From positions 1-29,159 of IMG/VR virus record IMGVR_UViG_3300036859_000343: a stretch of DNA of 29,159 nucleotides, one strand, 5' to 3'. This stretch comes from a virus. Shown in pieces: positions 27,815 through 29,159 of this stretch (positions are counted from its first letter, which is position 1; the number at the start of each line of letters is the position of its first letter). Under the pieces are notes generated by a model, which saw only the letters and a program-made list of their open reading frames with translations, made no database searches and was not told the DNA's origin. The translations under genes and the position numbers were made by a program.

Positions 27815-27972
27815 TCGAGCACGCCGCTGGACACGATCCAACCCGAATGCATGACGTGTGTGCAACGTGCAACGCGCTGCTGCGCAGGGCATTCGTGAAG
27901 CTCGCCGACAGGATCATGGGACCGCGCGACGCTGACGAGTTCATGGCCGCGATCCGCGAGGAGCTGACGTGA
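27811..27972 (+). CDS. Small protein with one CxxC (53 aa)
   Basis: GTG 27811, GTGA overlaps on both sides. MHDVCATCNALLRRAFVKLADRIMG suggests a zinc-knuckle remnant leading into a helix; the end is acidic and helical (DADEFMAAIREEL). Function unknown. Confidence 0.5.
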   Translation: MIEHAAGHDPTRMHDVCATCNALLRRAFVKLADRIMGPRDADEFMAAIREELT

Positions 27973-28136
27973 AGCCTGCCGCTGTCGTGAACGGCGGTAT
28001 GGGGGGGTCGCACACCCCGGGCGTGTGGCTGTGCTGGTGCGACAGGGCCGCAAGATGCCTTTTTTCACCCCGGGTGGCGGAGGTCGGTCAACTCCGCTGG
28101 CCTCCGTCCCCGGGTCAAAACGTGGGTGCGGCATGA
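27969..28136 (+). CDS. Doubtful small ORF (55 aa)
   Basis: GTG 27969 overlaps the previous gene and the stop overlaps the nuclease start, as elsewhere in this operon. But the translation is Gly, Pro and Trp-rich without pattern, and the DNA contains an unusual T6 run (28061-28066) and G/C runs. This may be a leader for the nuclease gene rather than a real protein. No stable stem lies directly before the T-run. Confidence 0.3.
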   Translation: MKPAAVVNGGMGGSHTPGVWLCWCDRAARCLFSPRVAEVGQLRWPPSPGQNVGAA

Positions 28137-29159
28137 CCGAGCCACGCCGCGATCGCTGGGGCAGATATCTTTTGCCCGATCCCATCACCGGCGAGGAGCG
28201 CGCGTGGACTCGTGCGACGACGCTGGCGAACACGCTGTCGGACCCGTGGGGTCTGGTCGACTGGAAGCTCCGAATGACAGCGAAGGGCATCGCCACGCGC
28301 GACGACCTCCGCGCGCTCGCCGCTGCGCTGCCGCTCGACACCGGGAAGAAGCAACTCAACGAGGTCGCGCAGGATGCCATCGAGTACGCCGGCGGCTCGT
28401 CGGGGCGGAACATGGGAACGGCGCTCCATGAGTGGACGGCGCAGTCCGACCGGGGCGAGGCTCCCGAGGTTCCGTCCCCGTGGGACCGCGACCTTGAGGC
28501 GTACCACGCGGAACTCAAGCTCTACGGCGTACGAACCCATGCCGATGTCGTCGAGCGAATCGTGTGTATCCCCGACCTCGGCGTTGCCGGGACGTTCGAC
28601 CGGATCATCACTTGGCACCCCGGCCAATACATCGCCGACGTGAAGACGGCTGCCGGGCTCGATTACTCATGGCTGGAAATCGCGATTCAAGAAGCTCTCT
28701 ACGCCAACGCCGAGTACCTATGGGACGCAGAGTTTGAGACCTGGGACGCGATGCCGCCGGTCGACCGGACTCAAGGCCTCGTGATGCACATGCCCGTCGG
28801 CCAGGCTCGGTGCGACCTGTATTGGGTCGACCTCGAGATCGGGTGGGAAGCGGTGACGCTCGCGGTCGACGTACGCGAGTGGCGCAAGCGCAAGGACATC
28901 TCCCGGCCGTTCGGCGTCGACCTGCTCGGTAGGTCGCCGGTACAGCCGGTGCTCGACCTCGACGGGGGACCGTCGGCGGGTGATGGGGCCAGCACCGAGT
29001 CGGTAGGTCTCCCCGGCAAGGGTACCGACGCTGCACCGGGGACGCTCACATCACCCGCCGAGGATTCCCTGGCCGTCGCTACGGCGCCAGGAGCTGCTAC
29101 CGACAACGGTGAGGCTCAGGAGACCGAGGGGGACGGCGACGCGGCTCGGAGTCCGGCTT
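28133..29159 (+). CDS. RecB/Cas4-like PD-(D/E)XK nuclease (continues at base 1)
   Basis: A recombination exonuclease, probably resecting DNA ends for the annealing protein encoded two genes on. The ATG at 28133 overlaps the small ORF before it. The gene runs off the window and resumes in frame at base 1, for 358 residues in all. Nuclease residues: GTALHEW with His99, GTFDRII with Asp156, IADVKTA with Asp169 and Lys171, and the RecB-type QEALYANA helix (186-193). Residues 1-95 are helical and carry the family's N-terminal TRATTLANTLSDPWGL pattern. Residues beyond about 270 are low-complexity. Length and motifs suit actinophage Cas4-family exonucleases; no CRISPR is present. Confidence 0.9.
   Translation, partial: MTEPRRDRWGRYLLPDPITGEERAWTRATTLANTLSDPWGLVDWKLRMTAKGIATRDDLRALAAALPLDTGKKQLNEVAQDAIEYAGGSSGRNMGTALHEWTAQSDRGEAPEVPSPWDRDLEAYHAELKLYGVRTHADVVERIVCIPDLGVAGTFDRIITWHPGQYIADVKTAAGLDYSWLEIAIQEALYANAEYLWDAEFETWDAMPPVDRTQGLVMHMPVGQARCDLYWVDLEIGWEAVTLAVDVREWRKRKDISRPFGVDLLGRSPVQPVLDLDGGPSAGDGASTESVGLPGKGTDAAPGTLTSPAEDSLAVATAPGAATDNGEAQETEGDGDAARSPA
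28943..29159. repeat. Terminal redundancy, right copy (matches 1-217)
   Basis: Repeats bases 1-217 with one difference (29070 T against 128 C), which changes Pro to Leu in the nuclease tail. It lies inside the nuclease gene. It marks the window as a full circle plus overlap. Confidence 0.95.

Noticed and set aside
28040-28070. Intrinsic terminator at the T6 run before the nuclease gene
   Set aside because: The best stem directly before the T-run is only three pairs, too weak to call.
28133-29159. CRISPR-associated Cas4
   Set aside because: The fold is shared, but there are no repeats, spacers or other Cas genes; phage recombination nucleases of this family explain it.

Overview
The window is one complete, small, temperate siphovirus genome that was opened inside a gene. 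The first 217 bases reappear as the last 217 bases (28943-29159) with a single C/T difference, and one nuclease gene reads through the join without interruption. The unit genome is therefore circular or circularly permuted, about 28,942 bp. Base composition is high in G+C. Genes are packed with ATGA, GTGA or TGATG overlaps, and no gene-free stretch exceeds about 170 bases. Many genes are tiny and cysteine-rich. There are no tRNA, rRNA or CRISPR features. High G+C, frequent GTG starts, at least one leaderless transcript and a secreted RTX-repeat protein suggest an actinobacterial host, but the host is an inference.

Layout, going round the circle. (1) 24902-26487 is the lysogeny switch: a tyrosine integrase and a small XRE repressor on the minus strand, and a divergent leaderless Cro-like gene on the plus strand. 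(2) From 26487 through the end and on to about 7234 lies a long rightward early operon. It holds small zinc-knuckle, membrane and helical proteins, a RecB/Cas4-type nuclease, a probable single-strand annealing protein, an MT-A70 DNA methyltransferase, a replication initiator with internal iteron-like repeats, a helicase-loader-like protein, a RusA resolvase, and an exported transglycosylase-like protein. No polymerase, primase or helicase is seen, so replication must lean on the host. (3) About 7231-7368 holds a probable late promoter and a folded leader. (4) 7402-11369 is an adhesion or fibre cluster placed before the terminase, including a 194-residue protein with strictly spaced arginine-rich repeats. 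(5) 11491-22829 is the HK97-type morphogenesis block: HNH nuclease, large terminase, portal, protease, capsid, connectors, tail tube, frameshifted tail chaperones, tape measure and minor tail proteins. (6) 22837-24886 is a minus-strand membrane moron and the lysis cassette: M15 endolysin, membrane proteins, a secreted RTX-type protein and a holin.

The most notable points are these. An arginine-rich repeat protein has 18/18/21-residue periodicity. The large terminase has an intact ATPase, but two of its three expected nuclease acids are missing. The tape measure gene seems to start at AUA, in an ATAA overlap where neighbouring genes use ATGA. Mini-genes in 2434-2877 are built from zinc-knuckle heads and the tails of neighbouring genes. 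The repressor/integrase layout, with a repressor ending in Ala-Ala, resembles integration-dependent immunity. Gene functions are calls from motif recognition in the translated sequence, without database searches.
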